Origin: Bradysia coprophila
Taxonomy: Eukaryota > Arthropoda > Insecta > Diptera > Sciaridae
Length of the DNA stretch: 64,000 bases
Assembly (NCBI RefSeq): GCF_014529535.1
Contig: NW_023503423.1
Span: 2,652,473 to 2,716,472, forward strand
Direction of reading: 5' to 3'
The notes beneath the pieces are model-generated. The model did no database searches. It was not told the DNA's origin and saw nothing but the letters and a program-made list of their open reading frames with translations. Positions within the stretch are counted from its first letter, which is position 1, and every line of letters begins with the position of its first letter. Made by a program: the position numbers and the translations under genes. Positions 1 to 12,690 of the stretch are shown here, piece by piece.

Positions 1-511
1 ACATTCGATTTCGATTTCACGTTCGTTCCAATGCAAGGTCGATTGGTTATTACAATTTGGTTTGAGCTCATAAATAAAATGAGAGTGTCAGACGCTGGTC
101 TCGCGTAAAAATAACATTATTTAGGTCCGGCGCAGTTCTTTAAATTTTATTTTGGAAATTAATATCGCGCATATGGAATCCATCAAGCGTGGTGCGGAGT
201 GACGTTGTCTTTATATTGACGAGTTTTCGTTGAGAATAATCATGATAGGTTAAGACGAGGGTCATCAAAATCATCCAATTTAATTGGAACTCTGTGCTAT
301 GTCGTCATGTCTTATCGTGAACTTTCGCAATGATTTTACAAAAATTATTCGAAGATTACCGCCTCACAGCAGCTGAGGCTATTTCACAAGAAATCTTTTC
401 GGTGACAACATGTTATAGGGCGGATCAATTTTGTATATGCACAACGCGTTGATCTGCACGTTTTTAGTCAGTGATTGTTGTTCTGGTAAGCGAAAAATTC
501 ATAAATAGCAG
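1..511. other. Intergenic, no feature seen
   Basis: AT-rich sequence with no ORF resembling a protein family, no RNA gene I can recognise and no clear repeat structure. Confidence 0.4.
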
Positions 512-780
512 CGCACTTCTAGCAAAAGTGATCATAGTCGACAGCTGTCAAATAGAGTACTATTTTGCGTGAAATGATTTTTTTTACAGTGTTTTACAGT
601 TGTCTGACACCCTGTAAACTTTCAGCACCCTATTTAGAGTACCATGTTGGCAGAGGTTGATAATGGTCAGATATCATTAGATATCTGGACTCCCAATGAA
701 ACACAACTTTGCACTTCCAGTGTTTATTGAGAAGTGATACAAGTGATACCTCCAACACACCACTCATGCTTTAAGTGCGT
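512..780. repeat. MITE copy 1, GCACTTC.AGC family
   Basis: Begins GCGCACTTCTAGCAAAAGTG and ends with the inverted form (CATGCTTTAAGTGCG). Related copies lie at 48046-48179 and 49797-49945. Shared features are the terminal repeat, a TACTCTATTT segment, and an internal ACAGTGTTTTACAG stretch. This copy is longer than the other two and seems to contain extra sequence. No coding capacity, so probably a non-autonomous DNA transposon. Confidence 0.6.
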
Positions 781-787
781 TGTATAG

Positions 788-3297
788 AGTAAAGGGAGTA
801 CCATCCCCATGAGGAAAGAGTACGACCGTGCAGAGCAGGTCATTTTACCCTGGACTTGATCAACCAAAGCCCATGATCAACCAAAGCCCAATGCCATTTG
901 TGTACTAATTTCGACAGAGTTCTTGGCTAAAACTGGAAAACGAGCTCAAGGTATCAGAGTGCGATATTTTAACTATGTCTAGAACTGTGAGAGGCTACGA
1001 GTGACATATTTTTGGCCGAGACAACAGAAGGTTAAAATTTTTCAGTTTATAGAACTGATCCCTTGCGGTTTGTTAGCTCTTTACACCGACGAAACAATCA
1101 AACGGTAGACTAAATGTACATACCAGAAGCATAATTGCATGTTCTTTAGCACTCTGAGAATGGGACAAAATTGAGGTGATCGAAAAATCAATGCAAGAAA
1201 TCAAGGTGTTCTGAATTATTTTTATTAAAGCCGACCGTTTTTTCACTAGTTAGATTGCCTCTTCTCTTTTCAGCTCGCTCTACATTGTGTGATGTTGAAG
1301 ACAGCGTCCATCGCACTTTTTCGTTGCAACGTTCCACTAAGAGTGTCTTAGTGTGATCCGATTCCGAAACCTTGAAAGAAATTTCCGGAAAGGTGTTTTT
1401 TGCGCATTTGGCAATAACTTCAGTAAGCATAAACGAGTGTGAAGTTTGCTGTCAGAGGAAAGCAAGGACCGTACTGCACACGAGTTTCTTTTTACAATTA
1501 GAGAAAATACCCTAACCCTAATCGTTTCAGTGCTATAACAGACAAAAGAAAACGTTAGAATCGCACGCGTGAACTTTGTCACCTTGTCACCTTTATTGTC
1601 CCCATGCGCCCTAAACAGTAAGGACCTTATTGAGAAAATAGATTGGAATAGATTCGCTGCGATTATGTATGTGGCACGAATAGATCGAATTGTACGAAGC
1701 AGGTGTAAATATTCGTACAAAATCGTTTGTCAGTAAGAAGAAAATCTTTCAAAAAATTCAGAAAATTTTCAAGACAATCCGCAAAGTCGTGGAAAATTTT
1801 TTGTCAACTAAATTTACAAATATCTGACTTTTGGGTACATACGCACAAAAACTATGATTTTCGGTCCCATCACGATAAAATAAGTTTTAAAAATTCAAAT
1901 TCTGCCAAAAAAATCATTAAAGGGACCTCAGGTCGGCTGATGTGTATTTGTGGTATAGATACTTCAGTTTAACCTGTCACATGTGGCTATTCATCTGTTA
2001 TCGATTATGTCATTGATATTATTATGTCATTGATAACGACGACAATAATGACAAGCTCCGGGTAAATAATTGAAGTACAAGATTTGAAATCAACACATTA
2101 AAAATACTTTGATCGATTGAAGTAATAGACCCGATAATAATACTGGTCATATGCTTGCCGTCTTTAAAAAAAAGTTTATTTGGTTGAGCATTATCCAATT
2201 AAATCAAGATTAAGGCCAAAACGTTTTTGTACGATTCTTAGAAACCCGTAGATTGAATGGTCCCGTAGATCGATGCCATTTTATGATATCAACCAAATAA
2301 TGAAAGATTTTTAGTTTAGAAAGAAATGGAAAACTTCAACAACGTCTTAGAACAACTCCGATCCATCCTACCACTATGGAGACAAAAATTGACCTAATGC
2401 GAATCGAGCAATTAAAAAATTTCATGATTTCTGTAACCAAATCATGTCGTGTTCTTTTCGCTATACAATGTTTACTGAACGAAGCGAGGCAATGAACATC
2501 CATGAACTGAACTATATTATTTCAACAATATGGACAATGAACTCGATACCAAAAATTTAGCAAAGCATAATTCAAGCATAATGTAACTCGGTTCCACTAA
2601 AGTGACTACACACAAATGTATGTAATTTAGGTATAGAGGTAAGTACTTTCACTTTTTCGGTGGTCGTACATTCGACATTAATAGCGGTATTTGAGAGAAT
2701 GGTAAAACAGTTTAGACGAATGAAATTTGAGTAGAACTATCTGTCGTTCTATCAGTTCAACAGGCTTTATAATACGGATGGCACTGACACATAGGGAATA
2801 TAGGGCATGGCATTTGTGACGTCATGGTGAGTTTGTAATTGTTGCTTCGTGAATTTATAAATGAGTCAGTCAGTGCCTGCAGCTAAATAAGGATATCAAT
2901 TTCCTTAATTTCAAAGATAAGTTAGTTCAACTATAGGTCGAAAACACACGCACAATATTCTCTCATTGCGTGTAATATGGGGTAACGAATGCGAATTATT
3001 TGAATCGCCTGTGCATCGAATACGCGTGCTGGATTTGTCGAAAGAACATTTATTGTAAATAAGTTCTTTTGCTCGAAACGGGTCGGTATCGGTCTGACCG
3101 TAAACCAGAACCTAATTTCGACCCGATTCTTAACTAATATTTCAGGTGTAAGCCGAACTTGATCTGAACCTGAAATTGTCGATTTCGGGCTAAGTCTTGA
3201 ATTGAAACGAGCCGATTCGAACCCGATCCGAGCCTTAAAAAGAACACACGAACAGACCGAGTGTAGGAATTTATTAATTCACAGGCTCAGTAAGACT
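788..3297. other. Intergenic, no gene seen
   Basis: About 2.5 kb without a recognisable gene; the short ORFs resemble no family. Positions 3075-3240 are unusually rich in degenerate AACCTGAA / CGGGTC-type words, also found near 12950-13080, 21915-22290, 26050-26140 and 59215-59550. Confidence 0.4.
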
Positions 3298-3305
3298 AAA
3301 AGCAC

Positions 3306-3443
3306 CAGTACCGTGTCTAGCCTCATGAGTGCCATGGACCATTATAAGTTAGTTTTAACAAAAAGTGGAGCACAATATTAAAAAAACTTTCTTCCAGTGC
3401 CCTGGACCATGGTCCACTTGGTCTACATGAAGACACGGCACTG
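3306..3443. mobile_element. hAT-type MITE, 138 bp
   Basis: The terminal inverted repeats are CAGTACCGTGTC on the left and GACACGGCACTG on the right, with further inverted homology inside (CCATGGACC / GGACCATGG). The flanks AAAAGCAC (3298-3305) and AAAGGCAC (3444-3451) match at 7 of 8 positions, as expected for a slightly diverged 8-bp hAT target duplication. No coding capacity. Confidence 0.65.
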
Positions 3444-3451
3444 AAAGGCAC

Positions 3452-4397
3452 TTTCAATTCGCTAAAATGTATCCAACGGCCGGAAATAAAGTGATGACTC
3501 ATTTCATAGTTTCAGTTGAATGAAGAGACACTGTTTGTTTAATAATATTCTTTCAGTTAGTACCTGAAAGTCGAGTCACTGTAGTCACCTCTAGATTCAT
3601 TTTTCTGTTACTGTTTCTATCCTAACGTTTCATGCTCTGAGTCTGCGAAAATTGTATGAACCAAAATAGGGAGAATGTTTGCTGATTTTAGGTGTTTTAA
3701 TGCCAGTAAAAATTGTACTAATCTGAACTGGCTATTATCCATCAAGGCAACATTACCCAATTACCCGAATTTAGGTAGACTAGAAGATGTTAAATTAAGA
3801 GATTCTTTCGGTTTTACATAGATTATGCAATGAACGCTCTAGCCTCGACTGTTTTATCTGAACTTGCTGCTGTATGAGTGTCCCCGACAATTTATAATTA
3901 AACGTAATTGTATAGTCCAAAAATAATTAATCATTTTTAGACACCCACCATTCACATCATCGGCAGCGTTTGTTGAAGAACAAGCTTTGCAGTTCGCTGA
4001 ACCCATAGTTATTTAACACGCAAATTTCGATCGATAACAACAAAAACGTTTTTTTTTTTTTACTTTTAATTGATTAATATCACTTTTTACATCCAAAAAC
4101 ACTACGCAACGCTGAAAAGCACAACAAAACCGAAATAAAAACAAAAAGTCACAAAGCAAACTCTCACTGTTTCAGTTTACCATTTACAACATCGATTTCA
4201 TAATCACAAAAATTAATGTTATTCAATTGAACCGGCACGCAAAGACTGTTGGTTAAATCCACAACAATCGAATAAGACGTACAACAATATACTGATCGGG
4301 ACAATAAATTTAAAGAATCGGATAGGTTTTCACGAATGTTTTGGAGTTTAGCATTTGGTAGAGATAGAAAGGTGTATATATCACGGTGTATAATGAT
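3452..4397. other. Intergenic, no feature seen
   Basis: Nothing recognisable. The sequence leads into the left target duplication of the foldback element. Confidence 0.4.
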
Positions 4398-4406
4398 ACA
4401 CAAACG

Positions 4407-7185
4407 AGGTATATGTCGTCAGCACCCCCACCTTTTTGGGCTGGTGTTTTCGTTGCTGATTATTATGAGCTATGTTTTGTGCTTTCGAATGACGCTATCC
4501 AAAAATTTTGTGCTGCTCAGGCACCCGAGCACAAAACTACTTTCTGGTCAAAGCATGTCACTTTGTATGGGAGACCCCTAATATATCAACTGCAGCCAAA
4601 ATACATTTCTAGGACTAAAATGTACACATTTTGTGCTGACGATATCACCCCACCAAAAATTTTGTGCTGCTCAGGCACCCGAGCACAAAACTACTTTCTG
4701 GTCAAAGTATGTCACTTTGAATGGGAGACCCCTAATAAATCAATTTTATTTAAAATACAATTCCAGGACTAAAATGTACACATTATGTGCTGACGATATC
4801 ACCCCACCAATAGTTTAGTGCTGCCACCTGTGTCCAGCACAAAACTACTTTCTGCTCAAAACATGTCACTTTGCATACATAGAAGACCCTTCACAATTTT
4901 GAGAGTTTGTTTTGCATGCAACTGAATTCTTGCACAATAGCCTGAGTCCATTGTACATGCAACAAGAGGCTTGCACAATAGTTAGAATTCATTGTGAATG
5001 CATCTCGATGCTTGCACAATAGTCAGAGTTCATTGTGCATGCATCTCGATGCTTGCACAATAGTTTGAGTTTATTGTGCATGCATCTAAATGCTTGTACA
5101 ATAGCCTGAGTCCATTGTGCATGCAACAAGAGGCTTGCACAATAGTTACAATTCATTGTGCATGCATCTAAATGCTTGTACAATAGCCTGAGTCCATTGT
5201 GCATGTAACAAGAGGCTTGCACAATAGTCAGAGTTCATTGTGCATGCATCTCGATGCTTGCACAATAGTTAGAGGTCATTGTGCATGCAACAAGAGGCTT
5301 GCACAATAGTTAGGATTCATAGTGCATGCATCTCGATACTTGCACAATAGTCAGAGTTCATTGTGCATCCAACAGAATTCTTGCACAATAGTCAGAGTTC
5401 ATTGTGCATGCATCTCGATGCAACTCTGACTATTGTGCAAGCATCGAGATGCATGCACAATGAAGTCTAACTATTGTGCAAGCATCAATATGCATGCACA
5501 ATGAACTCTGACTATTGTGCAAGCCTCTTGTTACATGCACAATGGACTCAGGCTATTGTACAAGCATTTAGATGCATGCACAATGAACTCTGACTATTGT
5601 ACAAGCATCGAAATGCATGCACAATGAATTCTAACTATTGTGCAAGCCTCTTGTTACATGCACAATGGACTCAGGCTATTGTACAAGCATTTAGATGCAT
5701 GCACAATGAACTCTGACTATTGTGCAAGCATCGAAATGCATAAACAATGAATTCTAACTATTGTGCAAGCCTCTTGTTACATGCACAATGGACTCAGGCT
5801 ATTGTACAAGCATTTAGATGCATGCACAATGAACTCTGACTATTGTGCAAGCATCGAAATGCATGCACAATGAATTCTAACTATTGTGCAAGCCTCTTGT
5901 TACATGCACAATGGACTCAGGCTATTGTACAAGCATTTAGATGCATGCCCAATGAACTCTGACTATTGTACAAGCATCGAGATGCATGCACAATGAACTC
6001 TGACTATTGTGTAAGAATTCTGTTGGATGCACAATGAACTCTGACTATTGTGCAAGTATCGAGATGCATGCACAATGAATCCTAACTATTGTGCAAGCCT
6101 CTTGTTGCATGCACAATGACCTCTAACTATTGTGCAAGCATCGAGATGCATGCACAATGAACTCTGACTATTGTGCAAGCCTCTTGTTACATGCACAATG
6201 GACTCAGGCTAGCATCGAGATGCATGCACAATGAACTCTGACTATTGTGCAAGCATCGAGATGCATGCACAATGACCTCTAACTATTGTGCAAACATCGA
6301 GATGCATGCACAATGAAGTCTGACTATTGTGCAAGCCTCTTGTTACATGCACAATGGACTCAGGCTATTGTGCAAGCATCGAGATGCATGCACAATGAAC
6401 TCTGACTATTGTACAAGCATCGAGATGCATGCACAATGAACTCTGACTATTGTGTAAGAATTCTGTTGGATGCACAATGAACTCTGACTATTGTGTAAGA
6501 ATTCTGTTGGATGCACAATGAACTCTGACTATTGTGCAAGCATCGAGATGCATGCACAATGAACTCTGACTATTGTGCAAGCATCGAGATGCATTCACAA
6601 TGAATTCTAACTATTGTGCAAGCCTCTTGTTGCATGCACAATGGACTCAGGCTATTGTGCAAGAATTCAGTTGCATGCAAAACAAACTCTCAAAATTGTG
6701 AAGGGTCTTCTATGTTTGCAAAGTGACATGTTTTGAGCAGAAAGTAGTTTTGTGCTGGACACAGGTGGCAGCCCTAAACTATTGGTGGGGTGATATCGTC
6801 AGCACATAATGTGTACATTTTAGTCCTAGAAATGTATTTTGGCTGCAGTTGATATATTAGGGGTCTCCCATACAAAGTGACATGCTTTGACCAGAAAGTA
6901 GTTTTGTGCTCGGGTGCCTGAGCTGCACAAAATTTTTGGTGGGGTGATATCGTCAGCACATAATGTGTACATTTTAGTCCTAGAAATGTATTTTGGCTGC
7001 AGTTGATATATTAGGGGTCTCCCATACAAAGTGACATGCTTTGACCAGAAAGTAGTTTTGTGCTCGGGCGCCTGAGCAGCACAAAATTTTTGGATAGCGT
7101 CATTCGAAAGCACAAAACATAGCTCATAATAATCAGCAACGAAAACACCAGCCCAAAAAGGTGGGGGTGCTGACGACATATACCT
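4407..7185. mobile_element. Foldback (FB/MULE-like) transposon, 2779 bp
   Basis: Long inverted arms begin AGGTATATGTCGTCAGCACC at the left and end with its complement at the right. The flanks are identical 9-bp direct repeats, ACACAAACG, at 4398-4406 and 7186-7194. Each arm has about 450 bp of outer sequence containing a roughly 180-bp internal duplication (TTTTGTGCTGCTCAGGCACC region), then an inner tandem array. Short ORFs in the arms are by-products of the repeat and no transposase is present. The 9-bp duplication and repeat-built arms fit Foldback/Mutator-like elements. Mobility would need a transposase from elsewhere. Confidence 0.85.
4885..6680. repeat. Inverted tandem arrays (about 41-bp unit) inside the foldback element
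   Basis: Units are built from TTGCACAATAG, a variable CAGAGTTC-like segment, ATTGTGCATGCA and a variable TCTCGATGC or ACAAGAGGC segment. To about 5420 they run in one orientation; from about 5421 to 6680 they run inverted. The left array is about 0.5 kb and the right about 1.26 kb. Variants alternate in repeating patterns, including a higher-order block seen several times between 5500 and 5950, which indicates unequal amplification of one arm. Confidence 0.85.
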
Positions 7186-7194
7186 ACACAAACG

Positions 7195-10100
7195 CATACT
7201 TTTATGGTGAAACAACAACCTGTTTGAATGACCAGATCTACGATGACAATGTGAAGGTGAAACATTAATTGCGTTTAGATTACGTTTTAAGTGAGGCCCA
7301 AATACAAGCTGAATGTGTAGTCGAAGTTGAGTTGAATTTTAAACGATAGATGCAACGACTTGGAATTTCTGTGTTCTGTGTACAGAGACGTAGAGTGGAA
7401 CAAGGATCATTTAATAAGCCGATTTTTTACAGAAATATTTATTCACATAACAAGGTCATGTCTTCGTTTGGAGTTGATTTTATGTGATAAATTTTCGAGC
7501 CAGAGACGAGATCCACACAAGCTAAACAATATTTTCATGCAATGGAGTGGGAAATACTTTCTTCCCGTTTTAAACGGCGAGAGAAGAGCTATTTTGACAT
7601 GAAGCAGTCTTAGTAGACATTTGTTTACCTAGGGAGAAAATAGAAAATTCCCACAAAAGCGATGTTTGTGGCCAGTCGAAGCGAGGGCTTCTTAGCGGTA
7701 AACACGATGATTTTCTATTTTTATCCACGAAACATCAATTTACCATATCATTTTTGAAATCATAAACAAAGTGACAGTTCAAGTGAGAAAAGTTCTATTT
7801 TTTTCCCACTGGAAAAAAAGTGACTAGAAACGTCAGTCGACTAATCGTCAACAAAACGCAATTTTCTCAGTCTATTGAGGGGAGAAACTAAAGTTAATCC
7901 AAGGAAAGAAAAGTTGGAAATTTCAGTTCGATTGTATTGTTTGTTTAAAGAGCGTAGCGAGTGGTACAAGTCCCTCTGTAAAATACACAACAAAAGCTAC
8001 CGAAGTCTTAGTTGAGGTGAGAAAATGTCTATTTCTCGCCTGCGTTGTGAAAAAATTATATATGGTGGTAAGTGACTCACCCATCATTCCTTCCTGTCCC
8101 TGTTCCTTGAATGTAGGAAAAATTGTTCGGCAGTTTATTAGGTAAACGCGCACTAGTCGTGTGTCTATACTCAGCAAAAACGGCATGCAAACTACTTCAA
8201 AATCAAAGTCAATTTGTCGCTAGTGATCAGTACCGATCAGAGATTTCCCCCTCAACACACTGTTGCATTCACACATCCCACCACAGCCATGTCGTTTTTT
8301 TTCTCGAATTTCTGACTCATTTATGATCGGTTTTTTAGTGAATGGTAAATATCCGATATGAATTGTTATGGGGAAATACCAGGTGACTTGTTGGTTTTGG
8401 TTAAATAGATCGACTTCGACGAAAAGTGATTTTTTGAACGGAGATTTTATTGCATGTCTTTCTCCATGTGCGCTGGATACCGGCCAATTTTAATCGATGA
8501 GAGAAACTGTTATAAAATTACCGTGGTAGCTTTTTGGTCCACGGCTATAGGTTTGTGAATACAGACTTGTTCTAACACTTACTCTTCGTGAGATTTCGAG
8601 TTCGTTTATTGTGGTAACAAGGTTACAAATACTGGACTCTGCAAGTATATTAGATTTAAATGAATTTGATGAATGAGTTTGCACAGAGCCGAAATCCATA
8701 GGCAAATCAAACCTCGCGATCAATAATCGCACATCACATCGATTCTTAATCCTTAATATCTTCATTATCAGAGGCCTGATGTCATATCACCTACAATTGT
8801 CCCATTATTACGGATTGTGTCTAAGTAACTAATGCGAGAAATTAGTTTTCTAATCTGATTTCGTTCGATTTTCGCTTAAATACACCAGTCGATGTCTGAG
8901 GTGTAGTATATCAACCTTAGTGAATACTCCTTAAAGCACGTACGTTATCTAAGAGGTGATAGTTACCACGTCTGTGTTGATAAGGCCGCAAATTTAGAAC
9001 AGATAAAGAAATTGTATAACATTTCGTTGCTATAACAATGTTCGTTTCACTTTTGTTAATATGAAAACCAACAATCGAAATTGCAATTCATTTGAGTGCC
9101 ATCAATCGATGTGGAGTCAGTAAAAGATAGCGCATTCGTTTTTATATTTCATTCATTCATAAAAGGTGCGATAAAGGCCGACCACTATACGCTACTTACA
9201 TTTGTTCCAAAACATTTGGCGTTCAATTTTTTTCACAGAAAACAAACAAAAACAAAAATTTATGTATTCACACACATCAGGTGTCTAGACGGTAAGTAGA
9301 CGTCTCTCTCATCATGGATTATAAAGATGACACCCAGTAGAAAAATGACAAATCAACCAAAGTCAACAATATTCTGTCACAAGCGCGGTAAAGGATTTGA
9401 AACATAAAGTCATGAAGAACAACAGGATTCGACAGTCGATTCCATAATAGGTAGACCGAGAGCTCACACGCTCTTTTACATTCATCAACAGATTTGTGCG
9501 AATATTGATATGATACATTTACGATACTCTCTCTAGCAAACAAACTCCAATTATTAAGGTTGCAAAGATAGACCATGAATGACATTTCTAGTAAGAAAAG
9601 TGCAGCATTTTCTTTCTCGTGGGAAGAAAATAGAAATTTTCTTATTCGAACTGTCACTTTGTTTCTGTTTTCGAAAATGGTTTGGCCTTGGCGAATGAAT
9701 CTTATTTGTTTCGTGGAGAAATAGGAAATTCCAACTCAAGCGAAACATTGCTCTTGTTGGAATTTCCTATTTTCTCCCTTCAGTAAACAAATAACTATTC
9801 CACAATGCAGGTGAGATAATAGTCATTCTCTACCCTCTCCTGAAGCTACGAATGGTTTTGTTGTGAAAAACGTTTTGTTTACCTCTGGAAAAAAAAGTTG
9901 GAAATTTCCTTTTCTCTGATGACTTGTGGCGCCCGCTGCGCTCAATTTCCAATTTTTCCCCTCATTGAACAAATAACTATTGTGAATCTCTGCTACTTCG
10001 TTCACACTTGCCTTATTAAGGAAGCAGAGTTCGTCAAATATACTTTGAGAGCTTGCAGGACTCAAACGAGGGTAGAGGATAATTGCGTTTACATCAGACG

Positions 10101-10247
10101 TGGCTCACATAGTAACAAATCATCAAAATGAAGTTGCTAGCTAGGCTTTGTCATGTCTGACACGTTCTTCAAGCCATACAGGTTAAAGGCAACTATTTTC
10201 CTGTCATTTGAATTTTCAATTTTATTCGGAAAGACAACAAACGGCAT
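7195..10247. repeat. Intergenic region with dispersed GGGAGAAAATAG repeats
   Basis: No gene. Segments at about 7612-7810, 9590-9800 and 9860-9985 share words such as TTGTTTAC..AGGGAGAAAATAG, GGAAATTCC and GTGACAGTTC. Relatives lie at 22620-22870, 22966-23010 and 37080-37215. At 9714-9778 they form a hairpin (GAGAAATAGGAAATTCCAAC and its complement). Probably decayed copies of one non-coding mobile family. Confidence 0.5.
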
Positions 10248-11557
10248 TCAAACAAATGGTTTCTTAGCGGTAAATAGTCCCCAAGCCTGATCACCTGCCG
10301 TACATCGTACCACTTTTGCTTCCCATCCATTGACTATGTAATCGAAATAGTGTTCCTCAAACTGTTGCAAAAATCCACTCTTTCGCTCATTGAATCCGTT
10401 GAGTTCGACATTGAGTATGTCAATGAATTGGCGAGTTCTGTCGTCAGCTACCACATTTGTGAATCCCACCTATAGCATTAATGAGATTACGAATGGGATA
10501 CTTTTGGATAATGTGAAAATATTCCTTTAAATGCGCTCAAACTTTGTTTCCGTTGATTCATGCAAAAAGATAAAATTATGTAGACAGTCACTAGTCACTT
10601 GCGTAGATTGTATACTGTGAGGCGTTTGCAAACGTGTTGCATAACTTACGGCAATTCTTTCATATTAAAGATAAATTGTTATGAACGGTGGCAGCCGTAG
10701 AAATCTCACCTTTTTCAGTAAATTGCCATAGGCTTTCACAGTCAGCAAGTGATATCCCCTGTCCTTGACATACGTAGTAAAGTCCTTAGAATGCTCATCT
10801 TTATCACCGTGGCAGTAATCACTTATCATGAGTCTTCCACCAGGCTTCAGCCATTTCTTTAATGACAAATTGAAAATGAGAATCTCAAAAAATCGTTTGA
10901 AAAGCAATCAGCTGGTCTTACGAAACAATTAGCGAACAACTGTTCCTTGTCTCGGATGTGAAGAATGCTGTCTCTGCTGTAGACTACATCGAATGTGCCC
11001 GGTTCAAATGATTTCACGGTAATGTCGCTCACTTCGAAGTTCACCTTAATTAAGAACAATTTTCGATTTACTTGACGACTCTTCACCGTACATATAAACA
11101 CTAACATTCTTTCGAACGGAATCCTCCATTTCTTCACGATATTCCTTAGCCATACCTATCATGTTTGCTGACAAATCAATGCCATGTACATTAACTTTGT
11201 ACGTACGTGCCATGTAAAACGCTGAACCACCTGAACGAAAACAACGATTTCTTAGTCTTTGTCTAATGATTGACGTAAGTCCTCCTTACCAATTCCACAG
11301 CCAATGTCCAGGACCTCATCACCTTCCTTTAAGTTCAGCTGGGCGACAAATTCCTTAGTTGTATTCTCGCCTCCAGTTGAAACATAAGTTCGTCCGAATA
11401 TGTATTCATAATGACGAATACCTGCGACGGTATATTGTTGACCGTCTAAGAAAGCCTTTCGATGTTTAAGGAAAATATTTCAAAAAGGAAATTATTTTGC
11501 ATAAGGACGAAAGACACCAACTTGAAAAGATTCTGAAGAGTCAGAAGAATGTGCCAT
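10248..11557 (-). CDS. Phosphoethanolamine N-methyltransferase-like, six exons
   Basis: Predicted exons on the minus strand are 11557-11522, 11455-11290, 11230-11106, 11044-10922, 10856-10710 and 10469-10248. All are joined in phase by 59-66 bp introns except the last (240 bp), giving 272 residues. Seen: SAM-binding motif VLDIGCGIG (about 60-68), GIDLSANM (84-91), SRDSILHI (132-139), [12 protein letters not shown] (153-164), and a C-terminal [10 protein letters not shown] / GDQAWGLF block. These match the methyltransferase domain that methylates phosphoethanolamine to phosphocholine in plants, nematodes and Plasmodium. The protein has one such domain and is presumably cytosolic. The 36-nt first exon and its GTTGGT donor are the least certain part. 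A TTTATT (polyA signal on this strand) lies near 10220. The exact substrate, and which methylation step, is inference. Confidence 0.8.
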
Positions 11558-12129
11558 CCTTTGATGATAAATTGGTATGTTCAGTTAAACGGTCAAATGA
11601 TCTTTGAGTTGTTCCAGTTCTTAAACATCGAATTTAGTAGTCGGGAAGTAAATAACCAGCTCGACTATACTATAACGCCAATCTCCGGCATTATGTTACA
11701 ATTCACCTTGACATTAAATTTTCCTTATCTTATGTAACTTGAATGTCGTAACCCGTAACCCGTATATTACTGTTCGTCTTCGAATATAAGATCCGTACTT
11801 TTTCGTAACAGAATTGGAATGGAAGTTTCTGAAATATTTCTACTTTGTTTGGATTTGTGAAGGGACAATTATTTGAATTTATGCTAAATTGAGGTAAATT
11901 CGAAAATTTTCGAAACATTATTCTGATGCATTTTCGAATCTGTGGGATTATGTAACGGTTCTTTCCATGGTATTATCTAGCGACGGCTATAATTGAATTC
12001 TCATACGGTTTTAGAATTAAGACTCTGACCACACTCGATCGCAGCAAAAAAAAATTTCTGGTCAGGGCGTAGATTCTTATGCATTTCTTAACTTTAAGAA
12101 TTCGTAACTTGACAGTTCCTATGGGATCT
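11558..12129. other. Intergenic, promoter side of the methyltransferase
   Basis: No gene. Upstream of the minus-strand methyltransferase. From about 12010 it merges into a repeat rich in ATTCTTATG / CTTGACAGTT words. Confidence 0.35.
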
Positions 12130-12530
12130 TATGTATGCAACTGTCAAGTAACAAATTCTGAAAGTTACGAACGTATGAGAATCGAGGCCCAGGGCACAGA
12201 TTCTCATGAATTTAATAATTCGTAGCTTGACAGTTGTCACCTTAAAAGTTAAAAATCGTATGGACCACTCTTAACATTAAGGTGACAACTGTCACGAGAA
12301 TTGGTGCCCAGATCTTTGAGGCAACTGTCAAGTAACGAATTCTTAAAGTTACGAACGTATGAGAATCGAGGCCCAGGGCCACAGATTCTCATGAATTTTA
12401 TAATTCGTAGCTTGACAGTTGTCACCTTAAAAATTAAAAATCGTATGGACCACTCTTAACATTAAGGTGACAACTGTCACGAGAATCGGTGCCCAGATCT
12501 TTGAGAGGCAACTGTCAAGTAACGAATCAT
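12130..12530. repeat. Tandem duplication, about 185-190 bp unit
   Basis: Two nearly identical consecutive units share AACTGTCAAGTAACGAATTC, ACGAACGTATGAGAATCGAG, GCCCAGGGC(C)ACAGATTC, TCGTAGCTTGACAGTTGTCA and CCACTCTTAACATTAAGGTG. Each unit contains an inner inverted pair (TTGACAGTTGTCACCTTAA / TTAAGGTGACAACTGTCA), so each is also a hairpin. Confidence 0.75.
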
Positions 12531-12549
12531 TGAAGCAAAAATATGTTAC

Positions 12550-12690
12550 TTTTAAAGGAAAAATTGGCTTGTGGATGATAGCTTATCCCACTCGGAGAAA
12601 CCTTTACAAAATGTGTAAATTACAAATTTTGCAAAGGTTTCTCCAAGTAGATAATCATGAGTCACCAACCAATCAATTTTTCCTTTAAAA
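12550..12690. mobile_element. Palindromic MITE, 141 bp
   Basis: Terminal repeats are TTTTAAAGGAAAAATTG and its complement. Inner arms are GGAGAAACCTTT and AAAGGTTTCTCC around a short AT-rich loop. No coding capacity. Target duplication not clear, so the superfamily is undetermined. Confidence 0.6.

Noticed and set aside
1507-1520. CCCTAACCCTAA, resembling a telomere repeat
   Set aside because: Only two units in otherwise ordinary sequence; chance is sufficient.
4885-6680. CRISPR-like regular array
   Set aside because: Units are variable, orientation inverts, there are no unique spacers, and the setting is a eukaryotic foldback transposon.
4336-7265. Overlapping ORFs (up to 130 codons) in the foldback arms
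   Set aside because: The same peptides appear on both strands because the arms are inverted; they overlap in several frames and match no protein family.
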